Shown here piece by piece: positions 8,250-17,306 of a stretch of DNA of 64,000 bases. Position numbers and translations under genes: made by a program. Each line of letters begins with the position of its first letter. Position 1 is the stretch's first letter. The stretch is from assembly GCF_036327775.1 (NCBI RefSeq), contig NZ_CP109598.1, positions 5,344,001 to 5,408,000 on the forward strand, given 5' to 3'. This DNA is from Streptomyces sp. NBC_01498. Lineage in GTDB: Bacteria; Actinomycetota; Actinomycetes; Streptomycetales; Streptomycetaceae. Below the pieces are notes generated by a model. That model saw nothing but the letters and a program-made list of their open reading frames with translations. It had not been told where the DNA came from and ran no database searches.

Positions 8250-9263
8250 TCAGGAAGTCGCGTCCACCGGGTAGCGGACGCCGACGCGGTCACGGACCGC
8301 GTCGAGCGTCCGCATCACCGCGAGACTGCCGTCCAGCGGTACCAGCGGCGACTGTGTCTCGCCGGCCCGGAGACAGCGCATCACCTCCGCCGCCTCGTGC
8401 TGCATACCGGTCAACGGGCTGTCCTCCTTGATCCGTTCGGGGGCCCGGCCCTCGCGGTGCAGCACCATCCAGTCCGGGGCGAAGAAGCCGCTGGGCAGCT
8501 CGATCCGGCCCGCCGTGCCGGTCACCGTCGCCGTCGACGCGGTTCCGGCGGTCACCGAGCAGCTCAGCAACGCCGTCGCGCCGGAGTCCCAGCCCAGCAG
8601 CATCCCCGTGTTGAGGTCCACGCCCTCCGGCGAGAGCAGCGCGTCGGCCTGGACGCGGTCGGGCTCGCCGAGGATCAGCTGCGCCAGCGACACCGGGTAC
8701 ACCCCGAGGTCCAGCAGCGCGCCGCCGCCGAGCGCCGGGTCGCGCAGCCGGTGGTCCGGGCCGAACGGGCCCTGAACGCCGAAGTCGGCCTGAACCATGC
8801 GTACGTCACCGATCGCACCGTCCGCGATCAGCTCCGTCATCCGCCGGATGACCGGATTGCAGTACATCCACATGGCCTCCATCAGGAACAGGCCCCGCTC
8901 GCCCGCCAGCGCCACCAACTCCCGCGCCTCACGCGCGTTGAGCGTGAACGCCTTCTCGCAGAGCACCGCCTTTCCCGCCTCCAGCGCGAGCCCCGCCGCC
9001 GCGCGGTGCGCCGCGTGCGGTGTCGCGACGTACACCACGTCCACCTCGGGGTCCGCCACGAGCCCGGCCCATTCGCCGTACGCCCGGGGGATCTCGAACC
9101 GGTCGGCGAACGCCTTCGCCGACGCCTCGCTCCGCGACGCCACGGCGACCACCTCGGCGCCCTCAAGTCGCCGCACGTCCGCCGTGAACGTCGCCGCGAT
9201 CCCGCCCGTGGCCAGCACGCCCCACCGCGTCACCGCGGTCGCGGAGCCCTGTTCCGCCGTCAT
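8250..9263 (-). CDS. Gfo/Idh/MocA family oxidoreductase
   Basis: 337-aa NAD(P)-dependent dehydrogenase-like protein. The N-terminal Rossmann motif is GVLATGGIAATFTAD, followed by VVAVASRS and the family-typical VYVATPHAAH and CEKAFTLNAREAREL, where the lysine of EKA is usually catalytic. The C-terminal half is the alpha/beta GFO domain. The substrate is probably a sugar or polyol derivative but cannot be read from sequence. The ATG at 9263 is preceded by AAGGGG. It converges on the phoD gene (22-bp gap) and is divergent from the MFS exporter. Confidence 0.9.
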   Translation of the reverse strand: MTAEQGSATAVTRWGVLATGGIAATFTADVRRLEGAEVVAVASRSEASAKAFADRFEIPRAYGEWAGLVADPEVDVVYVATPHAAHRAAAGLALEAGKAVLCEKAFTLNAREARELVALAGERGLFLMEAMWMYCNPVIRRMTELIADGAIGDVRMVQADFGVQGPFGPDHRLRDPALGGGALLDLGVYPVSLAQLILGEPDRVQADALLSPEGVDLNTGMLLGWDSGATALLSCSVTAGTASTATVTGTAGRIELPSGFFAPDWMVLHREGRAPERIKEDSPLTGMQHEAAEVMRCLRAGETQSPLVPLDGSLAVMRTLDAVRDRVGVRYPVDATS

Positions 9264-9347
9264 AAATGCCCCTTACAACAAAAAAGGTCACGACCACTCG
9301 GCCGAAGCTGAGAGCATAGGGAAGGTTTCAACGACCTGGAGATGCGA

Positions 9348-10676
9348 ATGCCGGACGGCGGCCAGACCACACAAGCACGTAAAGGACATATAGCCACCCC
9401 GGCCCCGGTAGCCACCCCGGCTCCGGGCACCGGCGTCGGTCTTCCCGCCGCGCGCACCGCCGGCCTCGTCGTCACGCTCGTCCTCGGCGGACTCACCGCC
9501 CTGCCGCCGCTCTCCATGGACATGTACCTCCCGGCGCTGCCCGCCGTCACCCGGGCCCTCGGCTCGTCGGCCGCCACTGCCCAGCTCACCCTCACCGCCT
9601 GTCTGACCGGCATGGCCCTCGGCCAGCTCGTCGTCGGCCCGATGAGCGACCGGTGGGGGCGCCGCAGGCCGCTGCTGCTCGGCATGGTCGTGTACGTCCT
9701 GGCCACCGCGATCTGCGCCTTCGCCCCCACCGTCGAACTGCTCATCGCCTTCCGCCTCCTCCAGGGACTGGCGGGCGCCGCGGGCATCGTGATCGCCCGC
9801 GCCGTGGTGCGTGACCTCTACGACGGGGTCGAGATGGCCCGCTTCTTCTCCACCCTGATGCTGATCTCCGGTGTCGCGCCGATCATCGCCCCGGTCATCG
9901 GCGGCCAGGTGCTCCACGTCACCGACTGGCGGGGGATATTCGTGGTGCTGACGGTGGTCGGTGTCGCGCTCACCCTGGTCGTCGTGAAGTGGCTGCACGA
10001 AACGCTGCCGAGTGAGAAACGGCACAGCGGCGGTGTCCGTGAAGCGCTCGGCACGATGCGCGGACTGCTCGCCGACCGGGTCTTCACCGGCTACACGCTG
10101 GCGGGCGGACTCGCGTTCGCGGCCCTCTTCGCGTACATCGCCGCCTCGCCCTTCGTGGTTCAGGAGATCTACGGCGCTTCGCCGCAGACCTACAGCCTGC
10201 TCTTCGGCGTCAACTCGATCGGACTCATCACCGTCGGCCAGATCAACGGCCGGCTGCTGGTCGGCCGGGTCAGCATGGACAAGGTGCTGGCCGTCGGCCT
10301 GACCGTCATCACGCTCGCCGGGGTCGCGCTGCTGCTGATGACGAGCGGGGTCTTCGGCGAGCCCGGCCTGTTCCCGGTCGCCGCCGGGCTGTTCGTCCTG
10401 ATGTCGGCGATGGGGCTCGCGATGCCCAACACCAACGCGCTGGCGCTCATGCGGACCCCGCACGCCGCCGGGTCGGCGTCGGCCCTCATCGGCACGGCGT
10501 CGTTCCTGATCGGCGCCGTCGCTTCGCCGCTCGTCGGCATCGCGGGTGAGGGCACGGCGGTGCCGATGGCGGTCGTGCAGGTGGTGTGCGGGGCCGGTTC
10601 GCTGCTCTGCTTCCTGGCGCTGTGCCGCCCGTGGCGGACACGGCACCGGGCGGCGCCGGAGGCGAAGGGCGCCTGA
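9348..10676 (+). CDS. Bcr/CflA family multidrug efflux MFS transporter
   Basis: 442-aa, 12-TM drug:H+ antiporter of the Bcr/CflA group. A disordered Pro/Ala-rich N-terminus of about 35 residues precedes TM1. LPPLSMDMYLPALP in TM1 and GPMSDRWGRRRPLL between TM2 and TM3 are group hallmarks. The ATG at 9348 is preferred because GGAG at 9338-9341 sits six bases upstream, whereas ATG 9342 directly abuts it. The substrate is unknown. No regulator is adjacent. Confidence 0.9.
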   Translation: MPDGGQTTQARKGHIATPAPVATPAPGTGVGLPAARTAGLVVTLVLGGLTALPPLSMDMYLPALPAVTRALGSSAATAQLTLTACLTGMALGQLVVGPMSDRWGRRRPLLLGMVVYVLATAICAFAPTVELLIAFRLLQGLAGAAGIVIARAVVRDLYDGVEMARFFSTLMLISGVAPIIAPVIGGQVLHVTDWRGIFVVLTVVGVALTLVVVKWLHETLPSEKRHSGGVREALGTMRGLLADRVFTGYTLAGGLAFAALFAYIAASPFVVQEIYGASPQTYSLLFGVNSIGLITVGQINGRLLVGRVSMDKVLAVGLTVITLAGVALLLMTSGVFGEPGLFPVAAGLFVLMSAMGLAMPNTNALALMRTPHAAGSASALIGTASFLIGAVASPLVGIAGEGTAVPMAVVQVVCGAGSLLCFLALCRPWRTRHRAAPEAKGA

Positions 10677-10804
10677 CCGGCGGCGTCCCGGCTCCGGGTT
10701 GCCGCGGCCGGTGCGCGCCACGCCGACCGAGTCCGTGCTCCGCGCCGCCCCTCAGTTCCCGGTACGCCGCCCGGGATCCGCACCCAACCCCCGGCTTCCC
10801 GTGG

Positions 10805-12163
10805 TCAGTTCTGGGTGCGCCGGGTGTACGCGATCAGGTGCGGGCGGTCCTTGCCGTCCGTCCAGCGGAACAGTCCCACCCCGTTGGTGTCCCCGCTCGG
10901 CAGCCGCACGTTCAGCGCCAGCGGATCGGGCTCCCCGGTGGCGAGATCCACCTGTACGGGATTGCCGCCGCCGGCCAGCGCGTCCGTCGCGTTGCGGGCG
11001 CTCGTCGCCCCGTACGCCACACCCGTGTCCGCCACCGACGTCAGCGTCAGCGGCCTGGTGCCGTCCGGCTCCTCGAAGCAGTACCCGGTCTTCTCGTCCA
11101 GGTCGAAGGCGAGCCGGCCCGCGACGAGATAGCGGCCGTCGGGCGACGGCAGGAGCTGCGGCTCGGCCGACGAACTGATGGCGGGCTTGCGGCAGCGCAC
11201 CTGCGCGACCGCCTTGCCGGTGTCCAGGGCGTGCACCACCCACAGATCGTGCGTGGCGGCGTCCTTCTGGCCCTTCTTCTTCTGCCACTTGGCCAGCACA
11301 TGGCCCGCCGTCAGGGACGCCGGAACCCCGGACGTGGGCTCGGTGCCCTTCGGCGCGACCTTCCGGCTGAACCAGCCGCCCCGCACCCAGAACTCCTTCG
11401 CGCCGCTCACCAGCAGACCGTTCGGGGTCACCCCGCGCACCTCGGTCAGCTTCTTGCAGTTCGGGCAGCCCTTCGGATAGCCGAGCGAGCCGGGCGCCGT
11501 CCGGGACACCTCGCCCGTCGCCGGGTCGACCACGGCGCTCACGGCCTTGCCGTCGCTGATCAGGATGCCGGGGCCGGTACCGCTGATGTTCGGCGCGTCC
11601 GTCCAGGGCACCTCGACCCGCCGCTGCTCACCGGTGGCCGCGTCGTAGATGTCGAGGGAGACGAGGGTGTCGGCCGACGCCACCGCGAACTCGCCGAGCC
11701 GCCCGTACGACCAGGTCACGAAGTACTGCTTGTCGTCCTTGGTCACCGAGAGCAGCCGGGGGTAGCGGTCGACCGGCGCCAGGGGACGCCACGCCTGGCC
11801 CCACCAACCGGCCTTCCCCGTCGCGGAGTTGAGCGTACGGAGCTGGTACCGGCTCTGGTCGGTCCGGGCCAGATAGGCGACGAGACCGGTGGCGGAGGCG
11901 ACCGCGTACTGCGGCGACACGTCCTCGATCTCCCAGCCGTGCCCGGTGTCGTAACCGGCCGGCACGTTCAGCTGAGTCTCGGGGCCCGTGCTGACGACCG
12001 GCTTCCGGGGCTTCGCGTCGACCTTCTTCGCACCGCCGCAGCTTGCCAGGATGAGAAGCATGGCCAGGATCAGGATCCCGGCCACGAGTGAGAGGCGGAC
12101 GATCTTCTGCCGCTTGGTCATCAAGGACATCGGAGTCAGACCGCGAGTCCGGTAAAACGACAA
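10805..12163 (-). CDS. Membrane-anchored beta-propeller-like lipoprotein
   Basis: 452-aa surface protein. An N-terminal hydrophobic stretch ends in a lipobox (LLILASCGG, Cys at about residue 42), so lipid anchoring on the outer face of the membrane is likely. The remainder consists of WD/PQQ-like beta-strand repeats without a clear enzyme motif, interrupted by a Cys pair (CPNCKK). The TTG at 12163 follows GGGGGGA; ATG at 12130 or 12121 is also possible and keeps the full signal. Function unknown. It is divergent from the Rsm22-like gene. Confidence 0.75.
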   Translation of the reverse strand: MSFYRTRGLTPMSLMTKRQKIVRLSLVAGILILAMLLILASCGGAKKVDAKPRKPVVSTGPETQLNVPAGYDTGHGWEIEDVSPQYAVASATGLVAYLARTDQSRYQLRTLNSATGKAGWWGQAWRPLAPVDRYPRLLSVTKDDKQYFVTWSYGRLGEFAVASADTLVSLDIYDAATGEQRRVEVPWTDAPNISGTGPGILISDGKAVSAVVDPATGEVSRTAPGSLGYPKGCPNCKKLTEVRGVTPNGLLVSGAKEFWVRGGWFSRKVAPKGTEPTSGVPASLTAGHVLAKWQKKKGQKDAATHDLWVVHALDTGKAVAQVRCRKPAISSSAEPQLLPSPDGRYLVAGRLAFDLDEKTGYCFEEPDGTRPLTLTSVADTGVAYGATSARNATDALAGGGNPVQVDLATGEPDPLALNVRLPSGDTNGVGLFRWTDGKDRPHLIAYTRRTQN

Positions 12164-12360
12164 CTTGGTCCCCCCACGTGCACGGTGTGGCGATGGAGCG
12201 GCAGAGGCCGTCAGCGTAGCAACTGGGTCGGTCTCCGCCGCAGTTCGGGCGGTGCCCGTGCGATGCCCGATCCGTGCCCGTTTTCCCGGCCGAACGGCAG
12301 GCCGGCGGAAGTTCGGACGTGCGGATTCCGGCGATCGCCACGGCGCCTACACTTTCGGCG

Positions 12361-13464
12361 GTGAACGCCTCCCTCCCCACCGCCGAAGCCCTGCGCGCCG
12401 CACTCGCCGGGCTTCTCGACGGACTGCCGCCGAGCCAGGCCGCCCGGTCCGTCGAGCGGCTGATCACCAACTACCGGGGAGTCACCCCGACCGGTGCGCC
12501 GCTGTTGCGCGACCGCTCCGACGTCGCCGCGTACGCCGCGTACCGGATGCCCGCCACCTTCGAGGCCGTACGGTCCGCGCTCGACGCGCTGGCGGAGGCG
12601 GCGCCCGGGTGGGCGCCGGGCAGCCACGTGGACGTGGGTGGCGGCACCGGGGCGGCGGTCTGGGCGGCCGAGGCGGTCTGGGCGGACGGTGACGCGAGCG
12701 GGGACGGCGGCGGGGACGGGGGCCCGGCGGGCCGTACGACGACGGTGCTGGACTGGGCCGAACCCGCGCTCGCCCTCGGCCGCGAACTGGCCGCCGGGTC
12801 GGGCGCACCCGCGCTGCGGACCGCCGCGTGGACCCGCACCAGGATCGCCGAGGGCCTGACGCTCCCGGCGTGCGATCTCGTCACCGTCTCGTACGTGCTC
12901 AACGAACTCACCGACGCCGACCGCGCCGCCCTCGTCACCGAGGCGGCCCGCGCCGGGCAGGCCGTCGTGATCGTGGAGCCGGGCACCCCCGACGGCTACC
13001 GGCGGGTCATCGAGGCCCGTTCCCTGCTGATCGGCGCGGGACTGCGGGTGGCCGCGCCGTGCCCGCACAGCGGCGCCTGCCCCATCGGGTCCGGCACCGA
13101 CTGGTGCCACTTCGCGGCCCGGGTCAGCCGGTCGTCGCTGCACCGGCAGGTGAAGGGGGGCTCGCTGGCGTACGAGGACGAGAAGTTCAGCTACGTGGCG
13201 GCGACACGCTTCGACGCGCGGCCGGTACAGGCCCGGGTGACCCGCAAGCCGCAGACCCGCAAGGGCCAGATGCTGCTCGAACTGTGCACGGAGACGGACG
13301 GGCTGCGGCGGGAGACGGTGAGCAAGCGGCACGGGCCGCTGTACCGGGCCGCGCGGGACGTGTCGTGGGGCGACGCGTGGCCGCCCCACGACACGTCCGG
13401 CGGCACGGCGGGCGACGCGTCCGGCGACACATACGGCCACGCGTCCGGTGACGACGGGTTGTAG
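12361..13464 (+). CDS. Rsm22-like small-ribosomal-subunit methyltransferase family protein
   Basis: 367-aa SAM-dependent methyltransferase of the Rsm22 family, linked in other organisms to ribosome assembly. SAM motif I is VDVGGGTGAAVWAA. The Fe-S/zinc-type cysteines characteristic of the family are CPHSGACPIG with WCHFAARV downstream, followed by EDEKFSYV. The GTG at 12361 (VNASLPTAEALRAAL) begins the conserved helix; an open extension to ATG 12274 adds 29 weakly coding residues. The C-terminal 25 residues are Gly/Asp-rich and low complexity. Confidence 0.85.
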   Translation: MNASLPTAEALRAALAGLLDGLPPSQAARSVERLITNYRGVTPTGAPLLRDRSDVAAYAAYRMPATFEAVRSALDALAEAAPGWAPGSHVDVGGGTGAAVWAAEAVWADGDASGDGGGDGGPAGRTTTVLDWAEPALALGRELAAGSGAPALRTAAWTRTRIAEGLTLPACDLVTVSYVLNELTDADRAALVTEAARAGQAVVIVEPGTPDGYRRVIEARSLLIGAGLRVAAPCPHSGACPIGSGTDWCHFAARVSRSSLHRQVKGGSLAYEDEKFSYVAATRFDARPVQARVTRKPQTRKGQMLLELCTETDGLRRETVSKRHGPLYRAARDVSWGDAWPPHDTSGGTAGDASGDTYGHASGDDGL

Positions 13465-13525
13465 TTTCGCGGGTTCGTCGTCCGCGCGGCCCCGCTGTGC
13501 GCGGCCATGGTCCGGCGGTCCGGGA

Positions 13526-14383
13526 TCAGGCCGCGCGCAGGACCTCCCGCCGTACGTCCAGGTCGCTGTCCTGCCGCAGTTCCTGTGTGCAGCACTTCAC
13601 ACTGCCGCCGCCCTTGAGCAGCTCGCCCAGGTCCACGGCGATCGGCTCGTACCCCCGGTCCCTGAGCGGCGCGAACAGCCCGGCCGCCGCCTGGGGCAGC
13701 AGCACATGGCGGCCGTCGCTCACCGCGTTGAGCCCGAGGGCCGCCGCGTCCGCCTCCCGGGCGATCAGCGCGTCCGGGAACAGCCGGGCGAGGACGGCCC
13801 GGCTGCCCGGTGAGAACGCGCCGGGGTAGTACATGACCTCGTCGGCCGCGTCGTCCAGGACACAGAGCGCGGTGTCCAGGTGGTAGTAGCGGGGATCGAC
13901 CAGATCCAGCCCGATCACCGGGCGGCCGAAGAACTCCTGCGCCTCGTCGTGCGAGAGCGGGCTGGAGCGGAAGCCGCGTCCCGCCAGGATGTACGAGCCG
14001 GTGACCGCGAAGTCGCCCTCGCCCTCGTTGATGTGTGCCGGCTCATGGATCTCGGTGAAGCCGCGCGCGCGGAACCAGTCCAGATGCGCCTCGGCCTCCG
14101 GCGTGCGCTCGGGGTGCGCGAACCGCGCGCCGAGCACCCGGCCGTCGATGACGGTGGCGCCGTTGGCCGCGTACACCATGTCGGGCAGGTCGGGGTGGGG
14201 CTCCAGCAGGGAGACGGTGTGGCCGAGAGCCCGGTAGCGGTCGCGGAGCACCTCCCACTGGGCGAGCGCCAGCGGCAGATCCACGGGTTTCGTCGGATCC
14301 ATCCACGGGTTGATGGAGTACGTCACTCTGAAATGCGCGGGTGGGCACATCAGGTAGCGGCGGGGCGAGGCGTCACGAGGCAA
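13526..14383 (-). CDS. DDAH/amidinotransferase-family protein (dimethylargininase-like)
   Basis: 285-aa guanidine-modifying enzyme, probably hydrolysing methylated arginines to citrulline plus methylamines. Motifs seen are MDPTKP near the N-terminus, EGEGDF, the catalytic histidine in YYHLDTALCVL, and the C-terminal nucleophile region GGGSVKCCTQEL, where one of the two cysteines is catalytic. The TTG at 14383 (LPRDASPRRYLM) was chosen because GAGGAG lies seven bases upstream; ATG 14350 is the alternative. It is divergent from a TetR regulator that may control it. Confidence 0.82.
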   Translation of the reverse strand: MPRDASPRRYLMCPPAHFRVTYSINPWMDPTKPVDLPLALAQWEVLRDRYRALGHTVSLLEPHPDLPDMVYAANGATVIDGRVLGARFAHPERTPEAEAHLDWFRARGFTEIHEPAHINEGEGDFAVTGSYILAGRGFRSSPLSHDEAQEFFGRPVIGLDLVDPRYYHLDTALCVLDDAADEVMYYPGAFSPGSRAVLARLFPDALIAREADAAALGLNAVSDGRHVLLPQAAAGLFAPLRDRGYEPIAVDLGELLKGGGSVKCCTQELRQDSDLDVRREVLRAA

Positions 14384-14539
14384 CGAGGGCTCCTCACGAA
14401 CGGTGGAGCGCACGGGGTATGTGCGTTGATGCCCATGGTGCGTCGTCGGGGGCCGTTCGCCTAGTGATCCGTTCGGGTGGTTTGGGGCGCGGTGGACGAC
14501 CGGCCGTACGGGGCGACCGGGGCGCGGGAGAGCGATGGA

Positions 14540-14556
14540 CGAGACGGCGCGTCTCG
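14540..14556. promoter_or_regulatory. Palindromic operator candidate for the TetR gene
   Basis: A perfect 17-bp palindrome, CGAGACG-GCG-CGTCTCG, lies 21 bp before the TetR start codon, in the intergenic region shared with the DDAH-like gene. Size and position fit an autoregulatory TetR site; this is inference. Confidence 0.45.
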
Positions 14557-14577
14557 CCTCGCTGGTAGGCTGCCGGA

Positions 14578-15198
14578 ATGGCTGAGAACAAGGCACCGGA
14601 CGTCACACGCCGCAGTGAGAAGTCACGCCGCGCCATCTACGCCGCCGCCCTGTCCCTGGTCGCGGAGACCGGTTACACGAAGACCACGATCGAGGCGATC
14701 GCGGCCCGCGCGGGTGTCGGCAAGCAGACGATCTACCGCTGGTGGCCCTCGAAGGCCGCCGTGCTCCTCGAAGCCTTCCTCGACCTGAGCGAGCAGGCCG
14801 CCGAGGCGGTGGGCGGTGACGACGCGTACGAGATCCCCGACACCGGTGACCTCGCGGCCGACCTCAAACTGGTGCTCCGCGCCACGGTCGACGAGCTGAA
14901 CGACCCGACGTTCGAGGCGCCGACCCGCGCGCTCGCCGCCGAGGGCATCGTGGACGCGGCGATCGGCGCCGAGTACACGGAACGGCTGCTGGAGCCGCAG
15001 ATCGCGCTCTACGTAAGGAGGCTGCGGGCCGCACAGGAGGCCGGCGCCGTACGGGACGACATCGACCCGCGCACCGCGACGGAGCTGCTGATCGGTCCGC
15101 TGCTGCACCGCTGGCTGCTGCGGACGCTGCCGCTCACCCACGCGTACGCGGACACGCTGGTCGACCACGCGCTGCTCGGCCTCGCGCCCAGGGCGTAG
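14578..15198 (+). CDS. TetR/AcrR family transcriptional regulator
   Basis: 206-aa one-component repressor. The N-terminal HTH reads TTIEAIAARAGVGKQTIYRWWPSKAAVLLEAF (about residues 30-62); the C-terminal ligand domain is a helical TetR_C type (ELLIGPLLHRWLLRTLPLTH). Starts at ATG 14578. It is divergent from the DDAH-like gene, with a perfect palindrome just upstream, suggesting autoregulation and possibly control of the neighbour. The ligand is unknown. Confidence 0.9.
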   Translation: MAENKAPDVTRRSEKSRRAIYAAALSLVAETGYTKTTIEAIAARAGVGKQTIYRWWPSKAAVLLEAFLDLSEQAAEAVGGDDAYEIPDTGDLAADLKLVLRATVDELNDPTFEAPTRALAAEGIVDAAIGAEYTERLLEPQIALYVRRLRAAQEAGAVRDDIDPRTATELLIGPLLHRWLLRTLPLTHAYADTLVDHALLGLAPRA

Positions 15199-15514
15199 CA
15201 CCGGCCCGCGCCCGCGCCCGCCGCCCGCGCCTGTTGCCCGCGTCGGCTGAGGCCCGGCGCGCACCCCGGCGGCACCCGGTGCCTTACCAGAAAACGGAAC
15301 CGGGACAGAGTGATTCGCGACAACCGTCACTGTGGCGAACACCACCGGCGCCCATCGCCCGCATCGGCGGCTCATTTCCTGGTAAAGCCAGTGATGGCAC
15401 CCGGTGAGCGGCGTCCGCCGCCCCACCCCGGTGGCGAAGCTCGGCCCCCCGGGGCGCAGGATGGTGCGAACATGGAAGTGTCCGAGAGGGCCGACGCATG
15501 AGGTGAGGGGATAG
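15199..15514. other. Intergenic region upstream of the prim-pol gene
   Basis: 316 bp with no convincing gene. It holds TTACCAG at 15284-15290 and its exact inverse CTGGTAA at 15379-15385, and a nine-codon reading frame ATG...TGA at 15472-15501 (MEVSERADA) ending 13 bp before the next start. The latter could be a leader peptide. No clear -35/-10 pair was recognised. Confidence 0.4.
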
Positions 15515-16267
15515 ATGGGCGACGATTTCGGCCGCTACCGCGGCACTGAGGGCAAGGTTTCCCAGTGGCTGCGCCGGTTCGCCGGAAAGTCCGGTGACGG
15601 CCCCGAGCCCGCCCCGGACGCCGACGCCCGACTGGCCCTGCTCCTCGCCGTGGCCGCCGCCGGTATGCCCGTCTCACCCGCCGCGCACCCCGTCGGCTAC
15701 CGATGTTCGTGCGAACGCATCGGCTGTCCCACCCCCGGCAGGCACCCGGTCTCCTTCGCCTGGCAGACGCAGTCCACGACCGACGAGGCGCAGATCGAAC
15801 GGTGGGCCGCCAACCAGCCGGACGCCAACTTCATCACGGCCACCGGCATGATCCACGACGTCCTCGACGTCCCGCTGGAGGCGGGCGCCCGAGCGCTGGA
15901 GCGGCTGCTCGCGGCGGGTGTCGACGTCGGCCCGGTGGCCGACTCCGGCGGCGACCGGATGCTCTTCTTCACCGCGACCCGGGGCACACCCGAGGACGAG
16001 GACGAGTGGTGGCCCTGTGAACTGGACTGCCACCCCGAGACGATGGACGAGCATCCCGGCTTCCGCTGGCACTGCCGGGGCAGTTACGTCCTCGTACCGC
16101 CCGCCCGGCTGCCCGGTGAACTGGCGCTGACCTGGCTGCGCGGCCCCGAGCTTCCGCTGCCCGACCCGCTGACGCTGCTGGAGTCGCTGACCGACGCGTG
16201 CGCGCGGTACGCGGGCGAGAACCACGAACTGGACCCGCACCCGGTGGCCTGGCCGCTGGGCCGCTGA
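15515..16267 (+). CDS. Stand-alone bifunctional DNA primase/polymerase (prim-pol) domain protein
   Basis: 250 aa matching the N-terminal prim-pol domain found in replication proteins of phages, plasmids and actinobacteria, here without a helicase. A Cys-rich segment (YRCSCERIGCPTPGRHPV, about residues 65-83) probably binds zinc. The metal-binding acidic motif may be in HDVLDVP (about residue 115), and GGDRMLFF follows. The ATG at 15515 follows GAGGTGAGGGG. No other replication or phage gene is near, and a regulatory or repair role is as likely as replication. Confidence 0.75.
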   Translation: MGDDFGRYRGTEGKVSQWLRRFAGKSGDGPEPAPDADARLALLLAVAAAGMPVSPAAHPVGYRCSCERIGCPTPGRHPVSFAWQTQSTTDEAQIERWAANQPDANFITATGMIHDVLDVPLEAGARALERLLAAGVDVGPVADSGGDRMLFFTATRGTPEDEDEWWPCELDCHPETMDEHPGFRWHCRGSYVLVPPARLPGELALTWLRGPELPLPDPLTLLESLTDACARYAGENHELDPHPVAWPLGR

Positions 16268-16316
16268 CCTCGGGCGGTGCGCCGACGGTGCGCCGCCCGG
16301 CGGTTCCCGGGCGGGG

Positions 16317-17306
16317 TCAGGAGCCTTCGGCCCCCACCACGCCTTGCAGTCTGCTCACCACGTTCACCTGGTCCGTGCCGGCGCCGTCCGGCCGGACCAG
16401 CGCCGCCTGGCTCGACACCCACTCCTTGGTGAGGGTGTTGGTCACCCGGCCGGTCAGCAGCGGCTTGATGTCGGGGCCCACCTTGGGGGTGAAGCCCGCG
16501 GCGGCCGTCTGCCGTTCGAAGTACTTGATCGCGAAGAAGACGAGCGCGCCGCCGTCCTTCGTGGCGAGCGCGAGTGGCCCGAAGTCCCCGGAATCCAGGG
16601 GCTGATCGCTGTACTGGACGGTGAGGCCGGGCAGTTTCGCGTTCTTCGCGCGGAGCTCGCGCCACGCGTCGGTGTGCGGGCCCGGGGCGAAGCGGGCCGG
16701 TTCGCCGGTCTTCAGGTACGAGATGTACGCGTCGCCCACGTCCCCGGGGGCCACCGCCGGTGACTCGCTGTCCGCCGGGGCGGGTTCGACGAGGCCGTCC
16801 TGGTCCGTACGGAACTCGGGGATCTCGTCCGGTGTGAGGATCGCGAGGTAGGCGACCTCCCAGAGCTGGTCGGCGCCGTTGCGTACGAAGACCAGCACCC
16901 AGCGGTTGTCGTCGGGGCCGTTGTCACGGTCGCGGTTGCTGTCGGTGTCGGCGACGAACCAGCGAGGCCAGCCGGCCTTCTTGGGGATGAGATAGCGCGC
17001 GTCGGTCAACTCCAGCGGCTGGTGCCGGGTGTTGCCGTTCGGGTCGGTGACGCTCCTGGCCTTGAGCCCGGCCTGGTTGATCGCGCCCAGCGCGCCGGTG
17101 ACACGCCCGGCGTCCAGCGCGGGGTCGAACGCCTTGTCGGCCTCGTTGTACGCCTCGATGAAGTCGGTGAGCGCCTGGGCGGCCTCGGACTTCTTCGCGC
17201 CCGGCAGGACCGCCAGTTCACCGTGGACCGTCACACACCCACTCGCGAGCAGCGACGTCGCGGTCGCCATCGCCAGCCCCGCCGCTGCCCCAATCGGCCT
17301 TCTCAT
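16317..17306 (-). CDS. Putative lipoprotein, 329 aa
   Basis: Secreted lipoprotein with an N-terminal signal and lipobox (SLLASGCVTV, Cys about residue 24). The mature part is a hydrophilic alpha/beta protein with no enzyme motif I can name; similar lipoproteins are common in Streptomyces. The ATG at 17306 overlaps the stop of the upstream hmuV gene in ATGA fashion, so it is almost certainly co-transcribed and translationally coupled with hmuTUV. A link to haem uptake or the cell envelope is inference from this position alone. Confidence 0.8.
   Translation of the reverse strand: MRRPIGAAAGLAMATATSLLASGCVTVHGELAVLPGAKKSEAAQALTDFIEAYNEADKAFDPALDAGRVTGALGAINQAGLKARSVTDPNGNTRHQPLELTDARYLIPKKAGWPRWFVADTDSNRDRDNGPDDNRWVLVFVRNGADQLWEVAYLAILTPDEIPEFRTDQDGLVEPAPADSESPAVAPGDVGDAYISYLKTGEPARFAPGPHTDAWRELRAKNAKLPGLTVQYSDQPLDSGDFGPLALATKDGGALVFFAIKYFERQTAAAGFTPKVGPDIKPLLTGRVTNTLTKEWVSSQAALVRPDGAGTDQVNVVSRLQGVVGAEGS

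Noticed and set aside
4486..8274. 1262-aa plus-strand frame
   Set aside because: Passes antisense through PhzF and SDR and in the wrong frame through phoD; no start signal.
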